NCBI GenBank assembly: GCA_037440065.1
Contig: JBBIUV010000015.1
Coordinates: 682,001 to 746,000, forward strand
From: UBA1563 sp037440065
GTDB lineage: Bacteria > Bacteroidota > Ignavibacteria > Ignavibacteriales > Ignavibacteriaceae
Reading direction: 5' to 3'
Length of the DNA: 64,000 nucleotides
Below the pieces are notes generated by a model, which worked only from the letters and a program-made list of their open reading frames with translations, did no database searches and was not told where the DNA came from. How positions within the stretch are numbered: position 1 is the first letter of the stretch; each line of letters starts with the position of its first letter. The position numbers and the translations under genes were made by a program. Shown one piece after another: positions 52,831 to 62,241 of the stretch.

Positions 52831-53802
52831 ATGAAAGATTACATTATTAGCATAGATATGGGAGGAACCAAAATCCTTGCAGCGCTCATCAATTCTAAAG
52901 ATGGCATTCGCACCAAAATTAAAAAAGCAACAAAGACCAAAAACGGGAATACAAATTTTGTAAAAGCGCTTTGGGGAATCATCACTGAAGTGATGCTTGA
53001 ATCTGGCGTTACTGAAAAAAATATTAAAGCTATTTGTCTTGGAATTCCCGGTTCTGTAAATCCAGAAACGGGAAGAATCGGCATCGCCCCTAACCTAAAT
53101 ATTAAAAACATGAACATCAAAGAACAACTGCAGCAATTCACTCAGATTCCTGTGTTGATTGAAAACGATGTAAATTTAGCTGCGTTGGGTATCAAACATT
53201 TTGGACTAGGGAAAGATGTTGAAGATTTACTTGTTGTTTTTGTTGGAACCGGAATTGGCGGCGGGCTAATATTCAGAGGAAATATGCACCGTGGTGCGAG
53301 TTTTACTGCCGGGGAAATCGGACATATGATCATTCAACCTAATGGTCCGTTGTGCGGATGTGGACAGAAAGGTTGTTTTGAAGCATTAGCTAGCAGAACA
53401 GCTATTGTTCGTGATATTACAAAACAAGTAAAGCTCGGCAAAAGAAGCCTGCTATCAAAACTCTTAAAAGAGAAAGTCCCGATAAAAAGTAAAGCAATTT
53501 CAAATGCGCTAAAAAAGAATGATGCCGTAACAGTAAAAACAGTTACCAATGCTTCAGTAGTTATCGGTAAAACTCTTGCAAATATCAATAACCTTCTAAA
53601 TCTTCAGATGATAGTTTTAGGCGGCGGAGTTCTAGAAGCAGCAGCCGATTTTATGACCCCGATCATTAAAAAATCTTTTAAGGAAAATTCTTTAAAAGAT
53701 GCCGGAAAAGCGGTAAAAATCTACGCTACAAAACTTGGTGATGAAGCTGCTCTCTACGGCGGAATAGCTCTTGCGGAAGAATTTCTAGGGATCAAAATAT
53801 AA
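52831..53802 (+). CDS. ROK-family sugar kinase
   Basis: 323 residues from the second ATG, which has AAGGGAA seven bases upstream (an in-frame ATG at 52810 is weaker). The N-terminus YIISIDMGGTKILAALI is the phosphate-1 motif. VFVGTGIGGGLIF and GEIGHMIIQPNGPLCGCGQK with the ROK zinc site (Cys175, Cys177, Cys182, then Glu184) follow. No DNA-binding helix-turn-helix is present, so it is a kinase (glucokinase, or a fructose or N-acetylhexosamine kinase) rather than a NagC-type repressor. The substrate is undecided. Confidence 0.9.
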   Translation: MKDYIISIDMGGTKILAALINSKDGIRTKIKKATKTKNGNTNFVKALWGIITEVMLESGVTEKNIKAICLGIPGSVNPETGRIGIAPNLNIKNMNIKEQLQQFTQIPVLIENDVNLAALGIKHFGLGKDVEDLLVVFVGTGIGGGLIFRGNMHRGASFTAGEIGHMIIQPNGPLCGCGQKGCFEALASRTAIVRDITKQVKLGKRSLLSKLLKEKVPIKSKAISNALKKNDAVTVKTVTNASVVIGKTLANINNLLNLQMIVLGGGVLEAAADFMTPIIKKSFKENSLKDAGKAVKIYATKLGDEAALYGGIALAEEFLGIKI

Positions 53803-53835
53803 ACTATCTAGGTGGCTATTTAATTGGGAGGTCAA

Positions 53836-55080
53836 ATGAACAATATTAAAATATGGTTCGTTTTCTTTTTTGTTTTTATTATCAACGACCAATTTTTACA
53901 TGGGCAGCGGAGTGACTCTTCTTCCTCAAATCTAAATATTTTTATTGATTGCAATTATTGTTTTGAAGATTTCATAAAGACAGAAATTGATTACGTAAAT
54001 TATGTTCGAGACCGTAATCAAGCGGATATCCATCTTCTTCTAACCAAACGAAACACCGGGAGTGGAGGTTCAGAATATACACTAACTTTATTTGGACGAC
54101 GAAGGTTTGAAAATCTTAGTGATACGATTATTTTTTTTACTAAACAGGCTGATACGGAGGAATATATTAGAAACAGTTTGGTTAGAAACCTTAAACTTGG
54201 ATTAGTTAGATATTTACTTCAAACACCTGCTGCAGAAAAATTAACTCTCTCATACGCAAAAAACGAGAGTGCTAAAATCACTATTGATGAATGGAAGAAT
54301 TGGGTCTTTAAATTCAATCTCAATGCCTATCTAAACGGAGAAAAATCAAGTAGTTATACATCTCTCTATGGAACTTTTTCAATTCGAAAAGTTACAGAAG
54401 ATCTTAAATTAAATTTTTCTCTTAATGAGTCTTATGGAGAAAGTAAATTTGATCTTGGTGATCAAATACTTTTCAGTCTTTCCAGAAGCCAATCATTGAA
54501 CGCTTCTTTTATTTTGAGCGCCGGGGACCATTGGTCCTACGGGGGACATTTTTCGCTTTCAAATTCAACCTATTCAAATAAAAAATCTCAAATATATGTT
54601 GCTCCCGGCATCGAGTATAACATTTTTCCCTACAACGAATCAACCAGGAAACAGCTTCGTCTTTTATACCGAATTAGTGAAAATTATTTTCGCTATAATG
54701 AAGAAACTATTTATGGGAAACTTAGAGAAAACTTAACTCAACAAAGCTTAATGGTGGCGCTAGATTTAAAACAAATTTGGGGATCAGTTTCGTTGGCGGT
54801 TGAGGGTTCAAACTATTTTTACGATTTCAAAAAAAACAATTTATACGTCTATAGTGAACTATCGCTAAGAATTGTTGAAGGATTGTCTTTCACGCTTTAC
54901 GGGCAATATGCTGTGGTGCATGACCAACTTTCACTTCCCAAGGGAAATGCATCAACTGAACAGATTTTGTTGCAACGAAAACAACTTGAGACCCAGTACC
55001 AATACTATTCTTCGATAGGATTGACTTATACTTTTGGATCTATTTATAATAATATTGTTAACCCGAGATTTGGCAACTAG
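53836..55080 (+). CDS. Secreted outer-membrane beta-barrel protein of unknown family
   Basis: 414 residues from the ATG at 53836; GGGAGG five bases upstream supports this over a TTG 12 bases before. A signal peptide (about 1-23) precedes an N-terminal segment with IDCNYCFEDFIKTEIDYVNY and DRNQADIHLLLTKRNTGSGG, then a region of alternating hydrophobic/aromatic strands (about 145-414) ending with a GSIYNNIVNPRFGN tail. A barrel is likely. I do not recognise the family's function. It overlaps the convergent ABC-F gene by four bases. Confidence 0.75.
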   Translation: MNNIKIWFVFFFVFIINDQFLHGQRSDSSSSNLNIFIDCNYCFEDFIKTEIDYVNYVRDRNQADIHLLLTKRNTGSGGSEYTLTLFGRRRFENLSDTIIFFTKQADTEEYIRNSLVRNLKLGLVRYLLQTPAAEKLTLSYAKNESAKITIDEWKNWVFKFNLNAYLNGEKSSSYTSLYGTFSIRKVTEDLKLNFSLNESYGESKFDLGDQILFSLSRSQSLNASFILSAGDHWSYGGHFSLSNSTYSNKKSQIYVAPGIEYNIFPYNESTRKQLRLLYRISENYFRYNEETIYGKLRENLTQQSLMVALDLKQIWGSVSLAVEGSNYFYDFKKNNLYVYSELSLRIVEGLSFTLYGQYAVVHDQLSLPKGNASTEQILLQRKQLETQYQYYSSIGLTYTFGSIYNNIVNPRFGN

Positions 55081-57038
55081 GTCGGGAGCAAACTTTCAAA
55101 CTTTCGTTCAATTTCGATAAGCTCCGTGTTTAACTTTTCCCACTTTGCCATTTTCTTCTGGAGATTTTGTTTTGTCAGATTGTATTCGGCTTGTGTTTGT
55201 TTGATCAGTTGCGGATTAGTATAAATTTTTTCATCTATCAAATCAGCTTCACACTTTTTCTCATCTACTTCCAATCGTGATATTTCTTTTTCAAGATCGG
55301 CTATATCCTTTAAAAGATGTTTTGTGCTTTGGAATTTCTTTTGCCGAAGTTCAGCTTCAATTCGCTTTTGGTCTTTGCGGGTCAATGTAGAAGATTCCGT
55401 TTTTAAGCGAACTTCTTCTTCTTGCTGATTAAGGTTTTCTTCTCTTTTGGATAGGTAATAATCAATTCCATCCAAAAATATTTTGAAAGAATCGCGTTTA
55501 ATTTCAATCACTTTGTTTACAATCAGACGAAGAAAATCAACATCGTGTGAAACCAATACCAACGATCCGTTGAAAGCTGTCAATGCCTGTTGCAATACTT
55601 CTTTTGAGGAAATATCGAGGTGGTTTGTTGGCTCATCGAGTATAATTAAATTTGCTTTGGTTAGAAGAATTTTTGTTAACGCAACACGGCTTTTTTCACC
55701 ACCGGAAAGAACCCCGATTTTTTTAAAAACATCATCACCGCTAAAAAGAAAACAACCAAGCAGCGACCGCAATTGTCCGATTGTTTTTCCTTCAGCAATA
55801 CCTTCTACGGTTTCAAGAATATCCAAGTTGGGGTCTAGAACATCGGCAACGTCTTGCGCGTAATAGGCAATCGAAGTATTGTGCCCAATTATTCTTTCTC
55901 CTTTATCAAAAGAAATTTTATCTGCAAGAATTTTTGCAAGCGTTGTTTTCCCAGCGCCGTTTGGACCAACGAATGCAATTTTTTCTCCCCGCTCGATTGT
56001 AAAATCCAAATTGTTGAAAATAGTTTTTTCTCCGTAAGATTTGGACAATCCTTTCAATTCAATGTTTATCCTGCCGCTTTGCGGAGGTTCCGGGAACCGG
56101 ATCGTAATATCATCCTTACTTTCCGGCAGTTCTATCAATTCAACTTTTTCGAGTTGTTTTATTCTACTCTGCACTTGTTTTGCTTTAGTGGCTTTGTACC
56201 GGAATCGCTCGATGAAATTTTCTGTTTCCTTTATCTTTTTTTGTTGAAGCTGGTATTGCTGCTCAAGCATTCCTTTTCGTTCTTCGGCGTACTTTAAATA
56301 AGCGTCGTACTTCCCATTGAAAGGAGTGATTTTTCCTAAAAAAATTTCGAGTGTTTTGTTGGTTACTTCATTAACAAAATGTTTATCGTGCGAAACGAGT
56401 AACAACGCTCCTTTGTAACTCTTTAAAAAACTTATTAACCATTCAAGCGAATCGAGATCAAGGTGGTTGGTTGGTTCATCCATTAATAAAACATCATTTT
56501 GCGAAATGAGAATTTTTGCAAGTGCAATCCGCATTTGCCAGCCGCCGGAAAGTTCATCGGTCATCCGTGAAAAATCAGATTCTTCAAATCCCAGTCCTGT
56601 TAAAATTTTTTCCGTGCGTGCATTTGCTGTGTAACTGTCTAATTCTTCAAGTTTATGATGCACTTCTCCAAGTTGATTTACAAGGTCGTTCTGTTCTTCA
56701 TCACTCAATGAATGATCTGAAAGGAGGGAAGTTATTTCATGTTCTTTTTCCTGGAGGAATTTAATATCGGTAAGTGCAGAGGCTGCTTCTTCAACTAAAG
56801 TTTTACCTTTGTGAAGAATATTTTCTTGCGGAAGGTAACCTATCGAAATTCTTCTCTGTTTTGCAACAGCACCGCTTTCCGGTGGAAGAATTCCGTAAAT
56901 GATTTTCAATAGCGAAGATTTGCCTGTTCCGTTAGCACCGACAAGTGAAATTTTATCTCCGGCATTTATCTTATAAGAAATATTTTTAAATAAATAATTT
57001 CCGCCAAATTGTAAGGCAATATTCTGGAGATCAATCAT
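55077..57038 (-). CDS. ABC-F family ATPase (Uup-like)
   Basis: A 653-residue cytosolic protein with two ABC domains and no membrane part. Walker A GANGTGKSSLLKI (34-46) and GPNGAGKTTLAKIL; signatures LSGGWQMRIALAKIL and LSGGEKSRVALTKIL; Walker B LLMDEPTNHLD and LIILDEPTNHLD. An interdomain linker (about 240-320) and a C-terminal coiled coil (about 530-650) are typical of Uup. ABC-F proteins act on the ribosome (some protect against antibiotics, others tune translation). It is the last gene of the ribH run. Confidence 0.92.
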   Translation of the reverse strand: MIDLQNIALQFGGNYLFKNISYKINAGDKISLVGANGTGKSSLLKIIYGILPPESGAVAKQRRISIGYLPQENILHKGKTLVEEAASALTDIKFLQEKEHEITSLLSDHSLSDEEQNDLVNQLGEVHHKLEELDSYTANARTEKILTGLGFEESDFSRMTDELSGGWQMRIALAKILISQNDVLLMDEPTNHLDLDSLEWLISFLKSYKGALLLVSHDKHFVNEVTNKTLEIFLGKITPFNGKYDAYLKYAEERKGMLEQQYQLQQKKIKETENFIERFRYKATKAKQVQSRIKQLEKVELIELPESKDDITIRFPEPPQSGRINIELKGLSKSYGEKTIFNNLDFTIERGEKIAFVGPNGAGKTTLAKILADKISFDKGERIIGHNTSIAYYAQDVADVLDPNLDILETVEGIAEGKTIGQLRSLLGCFLFSGDDVFKKIGVLSGGEKSRVALTKILLTKANLIILDEPTNHLDISSKEVLQQALTAFNGSLVLVSHDVDFLRLIVNKVIEIKRDSFKIFLDGIDYYLSKREENLNQQEEEVRLKTESSTLTRKDQKRIEAELRQKKFQSTKHLLKDIADLEKEISRLEVDEKKCEADLIDEKIYTNPQLIKQTQAEYNLTKQNLQKKMAKWEKLNTELIEIERKFESLLPT

Positions 57039-57043
57039 AAAAT

Positions 57044-59275
57044 TTACTGTCTGACAATTGCAACTTTACCCGTTGCAACAGAATTTCCTTCCTTATCATA
57101 AGCGACGATCAAATAAATTCCGCTATTCACAAATTTACCTTCGTCATTTCTTCCATCCCAAAAAGCGATTTTGCCACCGGGGGAACTGAATTCACGAATT
57201 AAATTGCCTGAGATGGTCAAAATTTTTATTTCGCTATCTTTTATTAAACCGTCAATCGTCAATAGAGAGGAATTCTTTCCAATTAAAAAAGGACTTGGTG
57301 AAGTTTCAATTGTTGCAAAAGTTGTATTTGGGGTTAGTGCTGTTGTGTAAAATGCAGTTAGTCCTCCTTCAACGGCGGCATAAACAATTCCATTTTTTTC
57401 ATCGATACTTAAAGATTTTATTTGATCCGAAAGTAACGGACTATTTTTACTATCGAATGTTTCTAACAAGGATGTCCCGTCAGTTGAAGTCAAAATTAAT
57501 CCTTGATTTGTTCCTACCCATTTTCTATTAATTGCATCAACGGCAAGGCAAGTTATAGATTGTTGCCGCAGACTAAAAACCGAATTGATTTTTAATGATG
57601 AAGCGGAAGAAGTTAAAATGGCCATAGGATTTGAAATGACATTAACTCCGGAACTAGTTCCAACCCAAAGCTCTCCACGTTTATCTATCGCTAAAGATGA
57701 AACGCTGTTGCTATTCAGCCCGGATACGTATCCGGTACGATCATCTGTGGAAGTTGCTAAAGTTGAATTTTCATTGAAATAATAGAGCCCGGATTTATTG
57801 GGATTTGAAGTGGTGAACCATTTTGTATCGTATTGATCAATAGCAAGTTTTCTGTACTGATCGATGTCGGGATCGGGAATGTTGGTAAAGAGATACCACG
57901 TACTGTCTGTGGTCAACACACTTAGAACCTTCTTGTCGGCAGCATCATGATTTAAAATCCACAAATTGTTTTTTGAATCGGTTTTCATATCGGCAATAAC
58001 TAAAAAGTCAGGGTGTGCTAGCGTCCCTATCAAAGGAGAATTTTGGACGGAAAAGGAAATGATAGTCGAATCATTTTTCACTTTAGCAAAGCCACGTCCC
58101 CAACTAGCAAAGTAGATGCAATTATCTGAACCCACAGAAGCGGTGTGGAAAGCATCCGAAAGTAACGGATAAGAATTCATATTAAAGGTTTTCCACATTG
58201 AACCATCAAATTTAAAAAAACCCACTCCTCCTAAATCCTGCCCGGTTGCTACCCAGAGGTTACTTTTCTGATCGATAACCATATTTAGAAATTTATTTTC
58301 CGAAGGGCCGTTTGGAGCAATTGTAACTTCGCGGGTTCCATCAAACAGTGCTAAACCGGCTGATGAACCTACAACAACTTTTCCATTTTGTACACCACAG
58401 ATGGTAGATACGGTACTACTTTGTGGAGTAAATAAAAGAGAAACAGAATTGTTGTTATGTTTGTAGACTTTTGCACCAGTCAGAAAATAAAGTGATTCAC
58501 TTGAAACAAAGAAATCTGTAATTACATTATTTACAAATTCAGGTAATATATTCTGCCATGTATTTGAAATGAAGATCGAGAATCCTTTTGGAGTTGAAAC
58601 ATAAATTTTGTCGTGGTAATCTTGAATTTTGAAAATTGTATTCGAACTTAATCCATCCGAGACAGTATAATTATCCCACGATTCCGGAGCAATGAGATTT
58701 GTTGTTCCCGCTTTTTGTACGGCTATTCCGGAATTAGTTGCTGCGTAAATTATTTTGTTCTTTTTGAAACTATAATTCACTTCAATGTTCGAGGCAAAAT
58801 TTCCAAGTTTAAAGAATGTATCATAGAAACCAAAAGTTTTAGTATTCACTAAGGATAAACCGAAAGAAGTGGAAACGAATGCCGTGTCACCATATATCGA
58901 AATTGAGTTAATTCGTTTTTCAGTTCTTTCCGAATTATAAATTTCAAAAATGTTCTTAAAAACTTTTGTAATTGGATTATAGACATCAATCTTTCCGTTT
59001 TGAGAACCAAACCAAATGTTACCCGAAGAATCTTTTGCAACTGCAGTAATTGGTGACCCGTTTATTCCTTCTGTTTTGGTAAAAGTTTGGTAAGTAGAAT
59101 CATTAAAATCAAAATAGAATGCTCCACCGTCGCTTCCTGCCCAAATTCCGTTTTGACTAACTACTGCCGAAGTAATTTTGTTCAAACTGGAAAAATTCTT
59201 CCATCCGGTAGTTGTTTGTGCAATGAAATGAAAACTGCTGAGGAGGACAAAGAGAATGATTTTTTTATAATTCAT
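57044..59275 (-). CDS. Secreted propeller protein with C-terminal sorting/FlgD-like domain
   Basis: 743 residues with a signal peptide of about 19. Repeated Reg_prop-type blades (WAGSDGGAFYFDFND, IWFGSQNGKIDVYN, LWVATGQDLGGVGFFKFDG, LWVGTSSGVNVISN, KWVGTNQGLILTSTDGTSL) form one or two beta-propellers like those of hybrid two-component sensors, but no kinase follows. The end (about 660-743, with LIREFSSPGGKIAFWDGRND and NSGIYLIVAYDKEGN) is the FlgD/T9SS-type C-terminal module seen in secreted Bacteroidota proteins. It is probably exported to the surface. Ligand unknown. Confidence 0.85.
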   Translation of the reverse strand: MNYKKIILFVLLSSFHFIAQTTTGWKNFSSLNKITSAVVSQNGIWAGSDGGAFYFDFNDSTYQTFTKTEGINGSPITAVAKDSSGNIWFGSQNGKIDVYNPITKVFKNIFEIYNSERTEKRINSISIYGDTAFVSTSFGLSLVNTKTFGFYDTFFKLGNFASNIEVNYSFKKNKIIYAATNSGIAVQKAGTTNLIAPESWDNYTVSDGLSSNTIFKIQDYHDKIYVSTPKGFSIFISNTWQNILPEFVNNVITDFFVSSESLYFLTGAKVYKHNNNSVSLLFTPQSSTVSTICGVQNGKVVVGSSAGLALFDGTREVTIAPNGPSENKFLNMVIDQKSNLWVATGQDLGGVGFFKFDGSMWKTFNMNSYPLLSDAFHTASVGSDNCIYFASWGRGFAKVKNDSTIISFSVQNSPLIGTLAHPDFLVIADMKTDSKNNLWILNHDAADKKVLSVLTTDSTWYLFTNIPDPDIDQYRKLAIDQYDTKWFTTSNPNKSGLYYFNENSTLATSTDDRTGYVSGLNSNSVSSLAIDKRGELWVGTSSGVNVISNPMAILTSSASSLKINSVFSLRQQSITCLAVDAINRKWVGTNQGLILTSTDGTSLLETFDSKNSPLLSDQIKSLSIDEKNGIVYAAVEGGLTAFYTTALTPNTTFATIETSPSPFLIGKNSSLLTIDGLIKDSEIKILTISGNLIREFSSPGGKIAFWDGRNDEGKFVNSGIYLIVAYDKEGNSVATGKVAIVRQ

Positions 59276-59277
59276 AA

Positions 59278-60834
59278 CTAACCGTTAATTTTTTGAAATT
59301 TACCTTCAGAGAAGAAAACATACAATGTGCCTTTCTCCCGATTAATAGGAAATGTAAGTTGTTTGCCTGTTTTCAAATCAAAATTAATATTTTTTTTGTT
59401 ATCAAAAAGTAGAAAATAATTGTCCTTGTTATGCGTAAGAACAATGCTTCCGTTTTTATCCTCTTTGATACCAAGGACTTCATTCAAAGTAGAGAAATAA
59501 GATTTACTCAGTACCGATATTTTTACTTCTTTTTTAAAATAATAGCTTGCAAGGTTTTCAAATTGAAGTTGAAAGACCGGAACATCACCAACTTTTGCTG
59601 GGATTGTAAGAAAAATAATCGATGTAATATCCGTAGATTCGCTTTCTCTTTGTAACTCTTTCAAGGTTTCAACCGATTTTCTCGAAATATCCAACCATTT
59701 AATTTCTTTTTGAAGAAGTGAAAATGTATAAATCGAAAAAACGATTAATGATAAAATATAAATAGTTCTTCCGTGGGATTTGAACGATGTAAATATTAAG
59801 TAGCAAAGCAAAAGTACAAACCCGGTTGAGGGTAAATAAAGGTACCATCGCATAAACAATCTGCTCGCCGGCAAAATCGTTAAGATGACAAAGAGAACTA
59901 AAAACCAGAAAAGTTTATCATACTTCTTCTTATAAAAGAGTATCCCAATTCCGAGTAATCCTATCCCAGTTAAAATAATCGCCAACTCTCGGTGAAGGAA
60001 TATCAATTGTTGGACTCCCCGCGGTGAAAAAGGGAAGAGGAGAAAGCCTCCGAAAAAGAAATAATTTTTGATGATGGTGAACAAACTTGCGCTGCTATGC
60101 GCATCTTGCGCAGTAAAAACGTTGTTATTGAAAAGTATCAGTCGAATAAATAGAAAGGCAGCTAGGATAAGGAAATAGTAACCCGATTTTTTTAAGGAGT
60201 TAAGAAACGAACCTCTCCTCTCATTCAGAAAATAATCCATTATAAAGATTACGAATGGAAAACTAAATGCTGACTCTTTCGAAAACATCGCAAGAATAAA
60301 AAAACAAATGGAGGAAATTGTGATGCGAAAATTTTTAAGAAAACTTAATACTCCGAGAAAATAAACTCCCAAGAGTAACCGGTCAAATAAAGCTGTATGC
60401 CAAAGAATTGCGTAATCGTTCCCAGGAAAAACTAAAAAGATTACTGCAGCAATAAATGCAAATGATGAAGAGCCAACTTTTTCTGAAATAATTTTAGCAA
60501 ATCGGTAAAAGATAAAGGTATTCACTATATGAAGTATGACGTTGAATAATCGGTAGCAGAGCGGATTCTCACCACTGAATAACGTTAAAACACCTGAGAC
60601 AAAATTCCCCAGCGGTCTGTAATAATATCCGTCATAACCTTTTTTATTGAATAGGGCAAAGAGTTGACTAAAATTTGAAACAGTATTTCTTGTAATAAAC
60701 GCTATTTCATCGCTTATAAATGGATTTTGTAGGGACGGAGCAAAAATTATAATACCTAAACAAAGAAGAACAAAGAAAAAGATGAGATCTTTTTTATTAG
60801 CGCTTAAGTCTTTTAGATTTTGATATCCCCACAT
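59278..60834 (-). CDS. Multi-pass membrane protein, GT-C glycosyltransferase-like
   Basis: About 518 residues from the ATG at 60834; a TTG at 60858 is in frame but no ribosome-binding site decides. About ten to twelve transmembrane helices. The luminal-side segment NPFISDEIAFI (acidic pair in the first loop) and YYRPLGNFVSG resemble polyprenyl-phosphate-sugar-dependent GT-C mannosyltransferases of the Tmtc/ArnT type. A soluble C-terminal domain covers about 410-518. It could use the lipid-linked sugar made by the enzyme encoded at 38598. It lies 26 bases after ribH. Confidence 0.75.
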   Translation of the reverse strand: MWGYQNLKDLSANKKDLIFFFVLLCLGIIIFAPSLQNPFISDEIAFITRNTVSNFSQLFALFNKKGYDGYYYRPLGNFVSGVLTLFSGENPLCYRLFNVILHIVNTFIFYRFAKIISEKVGSSSFAFIAAVIFLVFPGNDYAILWHTALFDRLLLGVYFLGVLSFLKNFRITISSICFFILAMFSKESAFSFPFVIFIMDYFLNERRGSFLNSLKKSGYYFLILAAFLFIRLILFNNNVFTAQDAHSSASLFTIIKNYFFFGGFLLFPFSPRGVQQLIFLHRELAIILTGIGLLGIGILFYKKKYDKLFWFLVLFVILTILPASRLFMRWYLYLPSTGFVLLLCYLIFTSFKSHGRTIYILSLIVFSIYTFSLLQKEIKWLDISRKSVETLKELQRESESTDITSIIFLTIPAKVGDVPVFQLQFENLASYYFKKEVKISVLSKSYFSTLNEVLGIKEDKNGSIVLTHNKDNYFLLFDNKKNINFDLKTGKQLTFPINREKGTLYVFFSEGKFQKING

Positions 60835-60860
60835 ATTTTGTTTAGCATCAACAGGCAAAA

Positions 60861-61322
60861 CTACAAGCTTTTAAGAACGTTTGCCATTTCCATTGCAGTA
60901 AGAGCAGCATCCCAACCTTTATTCCCTGCTTTTGTTCCTGCCCGTTCAATCGCTTGTTCAATTGTGTCGGTAGTTAAAACTCCGAAAGCAACAGGAATTC
61001 CGTGATTAAGTGAAACCGAGGCAATTCCTTTACTTACTTCGCTAGATATAAAATCGAAATGGGGAGTTGCTCCACGAATTACGGTACCAAGACAAATAAT
61101 CGCATCATATTTTTTTTGTCCCGCTAATTTTGCTGCTGCAAGAGGTATCTCGAATGAACCGGGTACTTTAACTGTTGTAATATTTTTTTCATCTCCGCCA
61201 TGACGAAGTAAACAGTCAACGGCTCCTTCAAAAAGTTTTGTGGTAATAAAATCATTAAATCGGCTTAATACGATTCCGATTTGTAAATCTTTTGCAGTGA
61301 GGTTTCCTTCGATGGTTTTCAT
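60861..61322 (-). CDS. ribH: 6,7-dimethyl-8-ribityllumazine synthase
   Basis: 153 residues from the ATG at 61322; a TTG 12 bases further up is in frame. Motifs: GIVLSRFNDFITTKLFEGA, TTVKVPGSFEIPLAAAKLA, CLGTVIRGATPHFDFISSEV and NHGIPVAFGVLTTDTIEQA with the C-terminal GNKGWDAALTAMEM. It makes the lumazine that riboflavin synthase turns into riboflavin. No FMN riboswitch fits in the 68-base leader. A promoter is predicted at 61354-61384. Confidence 0.97.
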   Translation of the reverse strand: MKTIEGNLTAKDLQIGIVLSRFNDFITTKLFEGAVDCLLRHGGDEKNITTVKVPGSFEIPLAAAKLAGQKKYDAIICLGTVIRGATPHFDFISSEVSKGIASVSLNHGIPVAFGVLTTDTIEQAIERAGTKAGNKGWDAALTAMEMANVLKSL

Positions 61323-61353
61323 TCTTAATCTCAATTTGTTAAAAGTTGTACTT

Positions 61354-61384
61354 CAAAAATATCTTATTACGTTTAATTAAAAAA
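61354..61384 (-). promoter_or_regulatory. Promoter for ribH operon
   Basis: On the minus strand TTTT (61381-61384), 19 bases, TATTTTTG (61354-61361), a full match to the TAnnTTTG -7 element and three of four in the -33 element. It would start a transcript near 61347, 25 bases before the ribH ATG. Confidence 0.6.
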
Positions 61385-61390
61385 GGATGC

Positions 61391-62230
61391 TTACAAAATT
61401 GCTGTTCTCAGTTCGAGAGATTTTCTACGCATTGATTCAAAGGTTCCGGCTGGAGTATAATATCTTCCAATATTATTTGCATCGGAACGAGTTCCGCCGT
61501 GGAAATCAGATCCACCAGTACCGTACAAAAAATAGTTGTTTGTGATCCCTTCGTAATATTTCATTTGTTCGGCTGAATGTGCCGGATGATAAATCTCAAA
61601 ACCATCAATATCGGCTTTGATCAATCCCTGAATTGTCTCCTCCGGAAGTGCTCCCGGATGAGCAACAACTGCTAAACCCCCCGCATCATGAATTATTTTG
61701 ATTGCAGTTAAAGGAGAGATGTAATATTTCTTTTCGTAGGCTGGAGAATTATTACCTAAAAGTTTTTGAAATGCTTCATAAAAAGACTTAACAATTCCCA
61801 ACTTTACCAAAGCATCAGCAATATGCGGTCTCCCAACAACTGAGGTTTCCGAAAGAGAAAGAACATCGTCAATGGTAATGGTAAATCCGAGATTGTTTAA
61901 CTTTTTAATTATTCTTTCAGCTCTTTTGATTCTTTCTGATTTGAAGAGAGCAAGATATTTTTTGAATTCCACATTTTCCACATCAACGAAATATCCCAGA
62001 ATGTGCAAATCTCTTTCCCCATCTTGTGAACTTAACTCAACACCGGGAACGATAGTTATTCCAAATTTTTTTGCTAAAGCTGTGGCTGAGGGTATAGCGT
62101 CAACCGTATCATGATCGGTGATCGCTAATACCGAAATATCTTTTGCACCAATAATTTCGAGCAGTTCTTGAGGAGTAAAATACCCATCTGAAAATTTTGT
62201 ATGTGAATGAAGATCAATTTTAGGGGGCAT
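61391..62230 (-). CDS. PHP-domain phosphoesterase (nucleoside 3',5'-bisphosphate phosphatase / YciV-like)
   Basis: 279 residues. PHP motifs: KIDLHSHTKFSDGYFTPQEL, LAITDHDTVDAI, VAHPGALPEE and GSDFHGGTRSDAN, which gather the three-metal site. The class hydrolyses 3'-phosphates from 3',5'-bisphosphonucleotides (RNase AM/TrpH-type). An inserted helical region (about 85-165) is normal for the class. It lies 12 bases after the Crp/Fnr gene and so is probably co-transcribed. Confidence 0.9.
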   Translation of the reverse strand: MPPKIDLHSHTKFSDGYFTPQELLEIIGAKDISVLAITDHDTVDAIPSATALAKKFGITIVPGVELSSQDGERDLHILGYFVDVENVEFKKYLALFKSERIKRAERIIKKLNNLGFTITIDDVLSLSETSVVGRPHIADALVKLGIVKSFYEAFQKLLGNNSPAYEKKYYISPLTAIKIIHDAGGLAVVAHPGALPEETIQGLIKADIDGFEIYHPAHSAEQMKYYEGITNNYFLYGTGGSDFHGGTRSDANNIGRYYTPAGTFESMRRKSLELRTAIL

Positions 62231-62241
62231 TTTTAATTCTG

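Noticed and set aside
52831..53802. NagC/XylR-type ROK repressor
   Set aside because: The protein begins directly with the ATPase phosphate motif and has no N-terminal DNA-binding domain.
55483..56297. Several plus-strand frames within the ABC-F gene
   Set aside because: They lie opposite the ABC signatures and have no family features; the ABC-F frame is intact.
61323..61390. FMN riboswitch before ribH
   Set aside because: The gap to the PHP gene is too short for an FMN aptamer and shows a promoter instead.
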